64,000 nucleotides of DNA from Balaenoptera acutorostrata (taxonomy: Eukaryota; Chordata; Mammalia; Artiodactyla; Balaenopteridae): NCBI RefSeq assembly GCF_949987535.1, contig NC_080067.1, forward strand, positions 57,284,405 through 57,348,404. The letters are read 5' to 3'. Each line of letters begins with the position of its first letter. The stretch's first letter is position 1. Positions 13,010 to 23,034 of this stretch are shown in pieces. The notes beneath the pieces are model-generated. The model had not been told where the DNA came from, made no database searches, and saw only the letters and a program-made list of their open reading frames with translations. A program made the translations under genes and the position numbers.

Positions 13010-13165
13010 AATGTGTTCTCAATGGCAGCCACTTAATCCTCCCACAACTCGGTGATGCTGGTATTATTGCCATCATCCTTACAGATAAGGGATTTGTATG
13101 ACATTAAGTCATGAATCTGGGTTGCAGCTCAAAACCTTGTTTCTAAAGACCCGACTATCATGAAT
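13010..13165 (-). repeat. MIR SINE
   Basis: Reverse-complement MIR body: ttaatcctcccacaactcgg, then acagataagggatttg, then a decayed tRNA-like part near 13,120-13,150. Confidence 0.75.
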
Positions 13166-13261
13166 AAAAGGTGCTCATTCCCCCAGCTGAGGATGAAGCA
13201 AAGCATTGGTAAAGGAAGTTTGAGTTTGATATGTGAGCTTTCTACCAACAAGCATTCAAAA

Positions 13262-13560
13262 TGTTTTTATTGAGTGGCAATTAGGCGCCAAATACTGTTT
13301 TAGGTACTGGAGTGGTTTATAAGACCACAGCAAGTTTACATCCTAATAGTGACGGCAATGAAGAAGGGAAGAAAGCAAGGAAGGGAAGGTGGAAGGGAGG
13401 GAGGAGGGAAGGGTAAGAGTTACGGTAGATTCAGATCTACTATAGATTGGGTGGTTAGAAAACCAACTTGATAAGGAGAAATTTGGATTTTATCCCAAAT
13501 GTGATGGGACTTTCTTTCTTTTTCAAAGACACTTAGATTCTCAAAGTAACTTGGTGACCA
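13262..13560 (-). repeat. L2 LINE 3' end
   Basis: The phrase tttttattgagtggcaatta...ggtactgg is the reverse complement of the L2 3' terminus (compare the forward copy ending near 58,050). Reverse-oriented L2 text resumes at about 13,480 with ggattttatcccaaatgtga. A G-rich purine tract lies between the two parts. Confidence 0.65.
13395..13413 (+). other. G-quadruplex-capable purine tract
   Basis: Five runs of ggg separated by spacers of 1, 4 and 2 bases occur within 13,395-13,413, inside a longer gga/gaa purine tract (13,362-13,420). The motif satisfies the usual G3+N1-7 rule. Confidence 0.7.
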
Positions 13561-14507
13561 TACTTCCTTCATCATTGGCAATGGACTGGAGATTTATTTT
13601 CTGGATGGGTTGGAAAAGAGGGAGTCTGGGTTTATTGACGTTAAGCCAGATGAGGATTTTGGTACTTTACTGAAAATAAAAGAATTCAATAAAAATCTAC
13701 TCAGTAAAAAATGAAACTGTCCAACTGTCATTCCCTCGGTGGCCATCCATGCTTATATTCTCATTCCACACCGTACTTTGCCCACTCCCAGAGAGATTAG
13801 GAGATTTTCCTTGGATAAACAAAATAGGAAAGTGATAATACTATAGATGCTAATTATAGTGATCCCCCAATGAAATGTCTGAGTTCACACTGTTACCTCA
13901 GAGTAAAGCCTGCCACTCCCCAGGCCAACCCACCACTATAGAGACCTCTCACCTATCACGACAATCAATAGATGCTACCTAAAGCAAACAAGCAGATAGA
14001 AATAAGAGTTTAATCAGATTCTTTAAAATGATATAAACACCAGAGGAAACAGTTAAAATGACTTGAAAAATGGTTGCTTCTGGAAGATGGAAATCATGGG
14101 TAAAAAGGGTTGGGGATGTCATTTATTTAAAATGTTTATAGAAATATTTAACTTTTAAATTATATATATGCCTCACTTTAATACAGGTAAAAATTAAATT
14201 TAAAGGGTGAAAAATTATTAAAATGTGCCCAAATTCCTACAGAAGAGACTGTTGGTCAAACAACATTTAAAATCTAAATAAAAATTCACAGAAAGGATTG
14301 ATGAGAAGTATAATAGAAAAAACATGATTCACTAGGTTAGATGAAGGTGATTTTATGTGGCTCTACTGAGTGTTAAGTTTACATATTCTGATATATGATC
14401 TCTATATACAGAAAAATGTCTTTGGATATAGACAGAGGAATACTTTAAACTTATAATCGTACATAAAATATCCCATGACATTATTTTTTGTTCTTTCACA
14501 AGAGAAG
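13561..14507. other. No recognisable feature
   Basis: Unique AT-rich DNA. The segment at 14,060-14,210 has a vague resemblance to old repeat 3' ends but cannot be assigned. Confidence 0.45.
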
Positions 14508-14715
14508 CATCAGTATGTAATGGTTAGGAGCCCAGAAGAGCCAAACAGCCTGGGTATGAATCCTATCTTTGCCATGAACTAGCTGTACCTAATTTCCCAG
14601 CTGTAAAATGGGTGTGATAATAATACCTAGCTCATGGCATTGTTATGAAGAGTAAATGACAATATTTGTAAAGTTAAAAGAGTATCTGACCCATAGTAAG
14701 CACTATATAAGATTT
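14508..14715 (+). repeat. MIR SINE
   Basis: A near-complete MIR: aatggttaggagcccag, cagcctgggtatgaatcc, aatttcccagctgtaaaatg, ataataatacctagctcatg, then catagtaagcactata, all in canonical order. Confidence 0.9.
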
Positions 14716-15374
14716 TCTTAAATAAAAATCACAAACATATTTTTTTGTTACAAACTTTATTAATGCTATAGGCCTATTCCAAATTTATTAAGTTTTAAAA
14801 CTAATATCCCAAATATTGAAAACTCTTTTAAGACATTTCTTATATTAAAACTTACTACAATTTATTAAAAGAAACTAGTTCTCTATTTTATCCATGCATA
14901 TAAAATTAAATATTCATGTATATAAAGTACACATATCTCTGCATGTACCTTTAAATGATAGTTCTAGTGGACTAAAGTTATGAGCAATTAGCCAAAGTAG
15001 ACAAGAGACGGACACATTTAAGATAGAAAGCTTTGCACTGAAAGGCATCATTTATCACTTTTCAGTGTGAATTTGATTATGGGTTTGTTTTAACCTGTTC
15101 TCTAATGATTAAAGTTAAATAGCATTATGAAGACATTGTAACTAAGAAAGGACTCTGGGAAAGGAAGTTGCTTATGGGATTGAAACTTAATGAAAAGTAG
15201 ACTTGAACTGGATCCTTAATGGTAACTTTTAAAAGCATTGTTAATCTGTCAGCATGTGGGTAGTATTTGTAGTATTTGTGTGCACCTTTACAGGGTCCAG
15301 GCTTTATAGTTTCCATCAAGGAAAAAAAAACCAAAACTCTTCTTCCGTTAAACAAATGAGGGAAATTGCTATGG
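14716..15374. other. No recognisable feature
   Basis: AT-rich unique DNA without a gene or repeat call. Confidence 0.5.
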
Positions 15375-16560
15375 CTTCAATCAACAAATATTACTGAGCA
15401 CATACAAAATTTCTAAGGCATACAAGAAAAATTACACTTTGTTCCTGGCCTTATTAGGGAGGTAAGACATAAACCTGAGTTAAACAATTCGGGAAAATTT
15501 CACCTGATGTCATAAAACCATAGGAGTTGTAACTGAAAAATAAAGACTGATATAAAAAATAAAAAGTACCTGAAGGTGAAGAAAGGAGGGATAACTGGTG
15601 TGGCTGAAGTGGTGTGGAATTCAATCCTTTATGGAGAAAGTGGAAGTCAGCAGGTTCTTGGAAGATGGATACAATTTGAGTATTCAGAGAAGAAAGGAAA
15701 TGATACTTCCATTCATGGAAGATAAAATGGGGCAAGGTCTGCCAAGTAACTAGTTCCGTTAAGGAAGTGGAAAGGACTAGAAATAAGGCTTCTAGATCTC
15801 TTTTTCACCCAAATAAATGGTCCAGGTGCACTAACTTGAGCTGAGCTTTCTCAGGGTTGAACCCTGAAGGAAGTACAGGTATGATCTGTGACTTTGAAGC
15901 ATGGAATAAAGGGGCATCTGAAAAAATAACACCAAGGACAAAAATAAATGAAAAATCAAAGTGGACAGCCCAGAAAACCATGTGTGAATTAAAGGGACTG
16001 CCTTTAATGAGAGCAGGATGAGAGGAACAAATTTAGGTGGGCACACAATAGACAGATGTTGAGGAATTCTCCAAAAGTTCTCTAGAGAGTCAGGGATGCA
16101 CAGACATATGGCCTCATCTATGGCTGGTGATGGAGCCGTGAAGGACACTGTGCAGGTTCCAATGTAAGTTGGAATGCTAGTTTGGGACCAAGTTATCAGA
16201 AATCATGAATTTTACTCTGGAGGCAATAATGATCTCCTGGATCATTAACTAACTGAGATAAGGAAATAATAAATTTAGGAAGACCACGTAGGAGGTTATT
16301 CGTGTATCCCAAGTGATAAGTGGTGATAAGATATGAACCAGAAAATTAGAAATGGGAATGGAAAGAATGAAAACAATATAAGAGACATTGAGGAAGAAGG
16401 ACTGTTAAGATTCAATGATTATTTGGCTCCCAAGGATGAGGTCAAAAAAAAGAAATGAGTCAAACATAATTCTCGGGACTTGAGAATAGGTGACCGGGAG
16501 AATCTTCTGGGGGAGCTGCTGAAGGAAAGGGAAGGTGAAGATTACATTGCTTTCAGTTGG
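15375..16560 (-). repeat. Diffuse L2 LINE remnant
   Basis: The segment starts with a reverse L2 3'-end phrase (caacaaatattactgagcac). It later shows reverse-oriented L2 body phrases (ttttactctggaggcaataatga near 16,210, aggaagaccacgtaggaggtta near 16,278). The intervening part is too diverged to confirm, so this may be two separate fragments with unique DNA between. Confidence 0.45.
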
Positions 16561-16633
16561 CCGGCATTGAAAATAAACTGTAAAAGTAAAATCATTTACT
16601 GAATTTAATTAATGAGGAATTCATAGCCAACTA

Positions 16634-16699
16634 TTAGGCTATGCCATTTTAAAAAGGTAAAAATTCTTAGGCTTTGCTATTTTAAAAAGGTAAAAATTC
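16634..16699. repeat. Two-copy 33-bp tandem duplication
   Basis: Positions 16,634-16,666 and 16,667-16,699 are near-identical 33-bp units that differ only in the atgcc/ttgct part. They share the block attttaaaaaggtaaaaatt. The high identity suggests a recent local duplication. Flanking DNA to 17,088 is unassigned. Confidence 0.85.
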
Positions 16700-17088
16700 T
16701 ATATCTATTAATACTGGTTGATTCATAATTAATCTTGATTAGCCTATGGGTCTCATGCTATTTTTCTTGCAAGCTGATAGACAATATTTGGTATTTGACT
16801 CAGCATTAATTAGTTAAATTTAACTCTAATGTTCTTGATTTGGTTTCTTGGGGATAGATGTTATTTCATCTTTTGCCATATTCTTAGAACTAGCTACTAG
16901 GATGAAAATTATATCATTGAGGCCAGAGTTCACTCCACCATTGAAATTTCTTCAAGTTACAGGCCAGTCATGGTCCAACACAGCTTTGAAAATTTTATAG
17001 AGTTGGAAAAAGAGACACTAGGAAAGGATACATCAAGGCAGTGGCCAATGAGGTAAGAGATAGGGGAAGAACAAAGATTGTAAGATTT

Positions 17089-17275
17089 GAGAACGATGTT
17101 TCTGAAACTTTAATGTGCGTATAAGTTACCTGAGGAGGGATTTTGTTAAAATGCAGACTTCGATTCAGTAATTCTTTGGAGAGGCCCAATACTCTGCATT
17201 TCTAACATGCTCCTAAAAGATGCTGAAACTGCTGACCCCTGGACCACATTTTGAGTAGCAGGGCACTAGAAATCA
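17089..17275 (+). mobile_element. MER5A-like hAT-Charlie DNA transposon
   Basis: A short non-autonomous element. Its 5' part (ctgaaactttaatgtgcgta, then aaaatgcagacttcgattcag) is mirrored by its 3' part (tctgcatttctaacatgctc) in the palindromic layout of MER5A. It needed a transposase in trans and has been inactive since early mammalian evolution. Confidence 0.75.
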
Positions 17276-18434
17276 AAAGAGAGGATCTTTAAATGAAAGA
17301 AGGTTTCCGTGCTCCTCACTTTCAGTTTGTTTTCAGATGCACTCTCCACCCTTCTCCACCTGGCACTGTGCCCCAGGAGGCTGACGTTTATAGATTATAA
17401 CAGTGGGCTTCTTTGTTTTGGTTTTCTGTTGGTTTGGGTTAGTAAGAAGAATTGGCTGAAAATAGAAGGAGGCATGTGAGTGAGATCTGGGTATGTAAAA
17501 TTAGTTTCGCTATAACGGGACATTTGTTGTCCTAAAAATCACCACGCAGTGCAAAGTCATACAATTAAAACCACAGGGTTATGGGAAAATGGGATTAGGG
17601 GCAGAGCACACAAAATCTTTATTAGTGATGCACACACACACACAGACACACACACACACTCAAAGATGGAAACCCAATAAAAAATGTAGCACAGTTTTAC
17701 ACATGTTAAATTGTTAAAAATACACAGATATATTACAATAAATATGGCACTTTACCTCAAAAAGGACCTGCATGCAGTTTGATTGCAGAAGTGGGCATTG
17801 GAAAAGTTGTAGAATATGAGTTATCATAAAGTGGTGGAAGGTGGATTATCTGAAATTGGAAGGAAAGTTGTAACACCAGATGTGGGTGTTCGTGGCTCAT
17901 GACACATATGGTGAACTGAGGTAGCAGGTAGATATTTGAGGTGTGTGCATGTGTGCCTTTTGTGTATCCCTGCTCAGCACAGTTTCGCTATGCACTTTTC
18001 TCTGTTTGCTCAGTATTTCTCATGGATGAAATTTTGCATAAGCAAACATCAAATTTAGTTATGCTTAAATTGTTCCTTAATATATCAGTCACATTGGAAC
18101 AAATTTGCATTTTCAAAATAAGAGTTTTGTTGCAGGTTGCTGCCGATCGTCTGCATTTCTCTGTTTAGGTACATGGCTTTGTAGATATCCCCTCCTACAG
18201 CTACAGAACTTACTTCTGGCTTCCGGTAACCACTGGTCTCCTTTCCACTTCAGAGAAGGTATGGTAACAACTCCAACAATTCTAATCCTGGGTGATTTCA
18301 CCACTGACTGTTAGTTTTACTTAACCTTGCCTACACCTTTGTAAATAGTCCTTTTAATGTCGTATTACCTACATTGGGGTCCACTAACAGATATTTTAAT
18401 GAACTGGTTCTGCACACAACAGCCTTTAAAAAGT
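17276..18434. other. Unassigned, with a (CA)n microsatellite
   Basis: A (CA)n repeat with one ga interruption lies at 17,631-17,659. The remainder is unique DNA with small uninformative open frames. Confidence 0.5.
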
Positions 18435-18660
18435 AAAAGTAAATCAGATCAAGTCGTTCCCCTTCTCAAGAACTTACAATGGCTTTCCTTTGATCTTAGA
18501 GTAAAGGCAATGGTCCTTTCAATGGCTCACAAGACCCCGCATGGCCTGGTTTTCTGCTGCATCTCTGAATTCTTTACTCTCTAGTACCAAGTCTCCATTT
18601 TGCTCCCTTTGCTCCAGAGACCCTGGCCTCCTTGTGGTTCTGGGACACAACAGGTGGTCT
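18435..18660 (+). repeat. L2 LINE fragment
   Basis: The sequence aaatcagatcaagtcgttcc, then acaatggctttcctttgatc, then ctcacaagaccccgcatgg follows the L2 3' region in order, on the plus strand. Confidence 0.7.
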
Positions 18661-21600
18661 TTTCAATGATGTAGGCAGGAGTTCGTGGAGGCATCTTAAC
18701 TGAAGAGATTGGAAGGCTGTTTTCTGGATTAGGCGTATAATTTGTAACAAGGAACAAATTTCCTAAGTATGAAGGCCCTTGACTTTTCTGGCTGGGTCAG
18801 ACAATTCATTCATCCACTGAAAAGCTAAGCAATGTTGTTGAGATTAAAATGTTTTCAAATTGTGCAAATATGACTCTAATGATAAGGGAGGGCTACAGAA
18901 CTACCACAGGCTGTTGGAACTCATTCAAGAAGCCCACTGCCTGACCCATGCAAGAATCTTACCATCTGTGAAGCTGCTCATCCAGTCATGGCCTGAAAAT
19001 ATTTCAGGTTCTGTCTTACATTTTATTAGGATTCAATTATAAGTCATTTTTGAGTAAAAAAAAAAAAAGTGTGTCTTCCTGCCCAATAGCTCCAGCCAGG
19101 CACTATGGCAGTGATATACCACTTGGTTTCATTAAAATTAAAATTTCCTTTTGTATTTAAGGTTAATCCCTAAAAAGTTCTGAAACCCAGCAATTCTCCC
19201 TCAGATTCTAACAGCTCCATCCAGCTTTGCTCCAGAACACAACGAGAATTTTGCCCACTCTTCAACGCTCATTTATATTTTGCTGGAAAATGTTCTGTTT
19301 TACACTCTTATAACCATCACCAGCATCATAAGCTCTTAAGTGATTTAAGGCAGACAAATGAGGGAAGCTCTTCTAATGATGCAAATAAATTACATTTCAT
19401 AGTTTGAAAGGTTAAAGAATGTGCCTGATTTTTCTCCCAACATTCTTAGGATTAGTTAGAATAGATGAATTCCCCAGGTTTGGAGTTTCCATATGTTTAC
19501 ACATCAGAAAACCAGGGGATCTATTTTCTTACATTTCTATCTGAGAATAATTTTTCTTGAACTTTCAAGACTAGTGTGAGTGTTATTAAATTGAAGTCAC
19601 TGAGTTGGCTATAAGACAAAGCTGTCACTTGACTATGATGCCTCTATTATATGAAATATTTAAATTAGGGATCTATTTCACTGTTCTTAATTGAATGGTT
19701 CAAAACAAAGAGGAGGTAAAACTTTAATTCATGTACCTAAAACAGTTTCTGTGAACGGCAGTTATATAAATTCTTATAGGGCATGAGTAGAATAATGACA
19801 TCTAAATAATCACAATATTCATTCAATTTCATTTATTTGATGTTTATAGAACATTGACTATGTGGAAATATTACACTAAAATAGCAAAGAAGAGTGGTTT
19901 AATACTGTTTCATGTTTTTGTATTGAAGGACACATTAGTCTTAAAACTGATAAATGATAGACTCTTTGGGCAACTAAATTACAGTTTTTGCCTCCCTATG
20001 ATGAAAATCTTCCTGACATAGATGTTCGAAGATAAATGCTATTCTCCAGCTGTTTATGGTAAATTCATTTATGTCTCATGGATTAGAAGCCAGACACAAA
20101 GAGCAGGAAACTCACAGTTCTTCTGTGTTCCTCAAATGCCTAACTGAAGTGTAAGGCAAGGAGTGGAAACTGAATGTGTTGAGTGATGTAAAATAATTCA
20201 CGTAATCATGTGGATGCTTAGTGACTCAAAGTGATGAAACATCTGCAAAATTGAATTTATGTTTATGTAGATGTTTTGTTACTCTTTATACATACTCTCA
20301 AATTGAAAGCCTTTATTATAATCATATAAATACTAAGTAAGGAATGAATTGTAAACACTATTATCAAGTTTTTGCAAAAGTTTTATGTGGGGAAATCTTA
20401 ATCAGGAATTATTTCTCTTCAGATACTGTGTTTTCACTTTCAGAAAAGTCAGATGCCCAGGAAAGACACTAGGGGAAAATACTACAAAATATAGAAGACA
20501 AACAAAAAGCGATGTTAAAAAAATCCCATGGCAATATTTTTAGACAGTTACACTGTAAAATAACAGAACAGCCATTGTACAGTTTGACCAGATAGGAGAT
20601 GTGTATAAAAGTGGCATGAAAAGAAATAATTTAGTATGTTCATGACAACTGGCTTGCAGTGAGACTGACGGGCAGGAAGGTGAGTTCTGAGGAAGGCATT
20701 GATGGTACCAGCATTAAGTGAAGATCAACAGAGACTTACTTTCCCAGCCGATTTTCTGTTCTTGTGTAGAAACAGAAAATGTACAGTGATGAGTGCAACA
20801 TCTGTTGAATTGTTTTCAGTGTGCCAAGCTAGAATGGGGTTTTTAGTTTGAGAAACAGGTTTTAAAAAAAGAAATAAGGAGAAAAATGTGGCACAAAGTT
20901 AGGAAAGAAAATATTTGTGTAAAGAAAGCTTTACAAGAAATACTGTAAATTTCTGACTGAAAATAGGTTGACAGGCAGCTTGACAGCATGGCTGAGGGAG
21001 ACAGGCAAGAAATTCTGGGTTCTATTTTTTCATACAATGACAGTTAAATGCAACAGCAATTTGGTACAGTTGGGCTTTAGGGAAGACATTTTTGTCATGC
21101 ATGTTCCTTCTGCTTGCTGATTTATGGGGAGACAGTGGCATTGAAGGAAAGGAGGGGAACAGCTATCTGTCTAAGATGAGGAAGAGTCCATGCAAGGTGG
21201 CAATTATAGGGAGGTGGCAGGAAGCTGGCAGAGGGTGGTGACTCCTCATTGTCAAAAGTCAAGGAGGATTTAACATCAAACAGGAAGCCTCACCATAGAG
21301 AAATAGGAGCACAGAACATGGATGATGTGATTATAGGAAGCTTAGTGAGGATGCCAACTGACATCTGGGCCAAGCTGAGTATAAATATATATATCGGTCT
21401 AGAAATTAATTAAATCTACTTATGTTCAACACTGAATATGGATTATTACCAACAAATAACTCCTTGCCTACCTGTCTAATTCTACTGGTTAAGATTGACA
21501 TGTAATTAGGTGGGTATATATTCTATTTAACTACTAATTGACTAAGGTCCTTTTACCCAGTTGAATGCTATTGCTGACTGAATCTGATCCTGTTTCAGGG

Positions 21601-22262
21601 ATGGGTCAGTGAAGAGAACTAGGGTGAGTGTGAAGAATGAGCTGCTTGTCAAAGCAGTTACCTATATTCATAGAAAGTGGGGCTAGAAAAATAATGACTT
21701 CTTTATTTCTTGGCTAGGTCCCTCTTTCTCTTTGGAATAATTCACTACATTCATGACGGGCCCTTAAAAATATCAGTTATTAAACAATTATAAAACACTG
21801 ACTTCTCTACAGTCTGCATCTTGATGTAGCATTTGTCAGGAATTCCAGAGTTTTTGAAAGGAAATTTGTCTTATTTCTATGAATACTACAGTTGCTATAG
21901 TCCCAATAATTCCACATTGCAAGTGAAATAGCCTCTGTAAAAAAAAAATTAAAAACATTTTATGGAGAAAAGAATAAGAGTTAAAAAAAAACTTGCTAGA
22001 AATACAAAGAGAAATAGAAATACATTGGTAATGAAAGGCTTTATTTCACATGTTACTTTCCATGCATAAGCTAAGTAACATAATAAGGCACATGTAAAAA
22101 TCTGTTCCCTGAAAACACTACCTTTTCACATGAATGTGGATTATTTATAAAAATTACAAAACTAACCCAAGTAAAGTTCTTTAACTCACATAGACTAGTT
22201 GCCATGGTAAAAACAAAGGAAGTTTCAATGAGCAAATAATACACATCCACCCACTTTCCATA
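18661..22262. other. 3.6 kb without a recognised gene or repeat
   Basis: AT-rich sequence with only short open frames. A very weak reverse L2 3'-end phrase occurs near 19,825-19,900. Short A runs occur at 19,056 and 21,940-21,995. I see no exon, RNA gene or young repeat. Confidence 0.5.
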
Positions 22263-22275
22263 GCCCCCAGTTCTT
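22263..22275. repeat. Target-site duplication of L1#1 (3' side)
   Basis: The 13-mer gcccccagttctt abuts the element's poly(A) tail, which reads as poly(T) here. It is repeated without a mismatch at 28,254-28,266. The inferred nick ttctt/aa on the plus strand fits the L1 endonuclease preference for TTTT/AA-like sites. Confidence 0.9.
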
Positions 22276-22301
22276 TTTTTTTTTTTTTTTCTTTTTTTTT
22301 T
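22276..22301 (-). other. Poly(A) tail of L1#1
   Basis: On the plus strand this is a T run broken by one C at 22,291. On the minus strand it follows gtttgaataaaa, so the AATAAA hexamer lies directly before the tail. It adjoins the target-site duplication, which marks it as the true 3' end of the inserted RNA. Confidence 0.88.
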
Positions 22302-22816
22302 ATTCAAACAGAAAGTCACAAAAATTATAATCATCCTCATCAGTTCACTCAGTCCCATGTAATTTATTATTTTTTATCTTGATCTTTTGTTAGCACTTTT
22401 ATGAATTCATCAGTTTTCCATTAGAGTTCTGAAAATGCTTATTCATTCAGTTCAGCAGTATAGTCAGTTACCAGAAACCTGTACTTGTCAGAGTCTTTTC
22501 CATGAATTCCTTGAAGATGAAACACTTTTATAGGAACATTTTTGCTAAAGCATCAGAGTACACCCAGAACTGTCTGTAAATGACAAAAGACTTAAAAATG
22601 ACCACGATTAAAGATTTGATGAAAGTTCATAATAATGCAATTGACAAGGAAATTTAGTTATTTCTGAGATAAACATTTTAAAGTAATAACTAGAGTTATG
22701 ACTTATAACATTATACCAGAACAAATAAGATTTTTAGAAATTTCATGTAATGTCTGAAACATTTATATTAAAATATTTCCATACAAATAACCCAAAGAAA
22801 GTTTAGTATTAGTTGG
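22302..22816 (-). other. Probable L1 3'-transduced genomic segment
   Basis: This block lies between the L1's own A-rich 3' end (22,817-22,846) and the terminal poly(A) that abuts the target-site duplication. It is therefore inside the insertion but is not L1. The simplest reading is read-through of the source L1's weak polyadenylation signal to a downstream signal, which carried flanking DNA along. On the minus strand it contains two AATAAA sites, one about 60 nt from the tail and one touching it. It has no long open frame and I could not assign it to a gene. Confidence 0.82.
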
Positions 22817-23034
22817 TTTTTTTTGTTTGTTTGTTTTTGGTTTTTTATACTGCAGGTTCTTTTTAGTCATCAATTTTATATGCATCAGTGTATACATGTC
22901 AATCCCAATCGCCCAATTCATCACACCACCATCCCCACCGCCCCGCGGCTTTCACCCCTTGGTGTCCATACATTTGTTCACTACATCTGTGTCTCATGTT
23001 CTGCCCTGCAAACCGGTTCATCTGTACCATTTTT
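22817..23034 (-). other. L1#1 3'UTR and internal A-rich tract
   Basis: The minus strand runs from the ORF2 stop at 23,035 through a 3'UTR with C-rich blocks on the plus strand (near 22,931-22,960) to an A-rich end interrupted by c (22,817-22,846). That end is the relic of the source element's own poly(A). This 3'UTR is unrelated to that of L1#2. Confidence 0.8.

Noticed and set aside
22302..22816. Independent processed pseudogene next to L1#1
   Set aside because: The block shares its poly(A) and target-site duplication with the L1, and no separate duplication is seen between them, so a 3' transduction explains it better.
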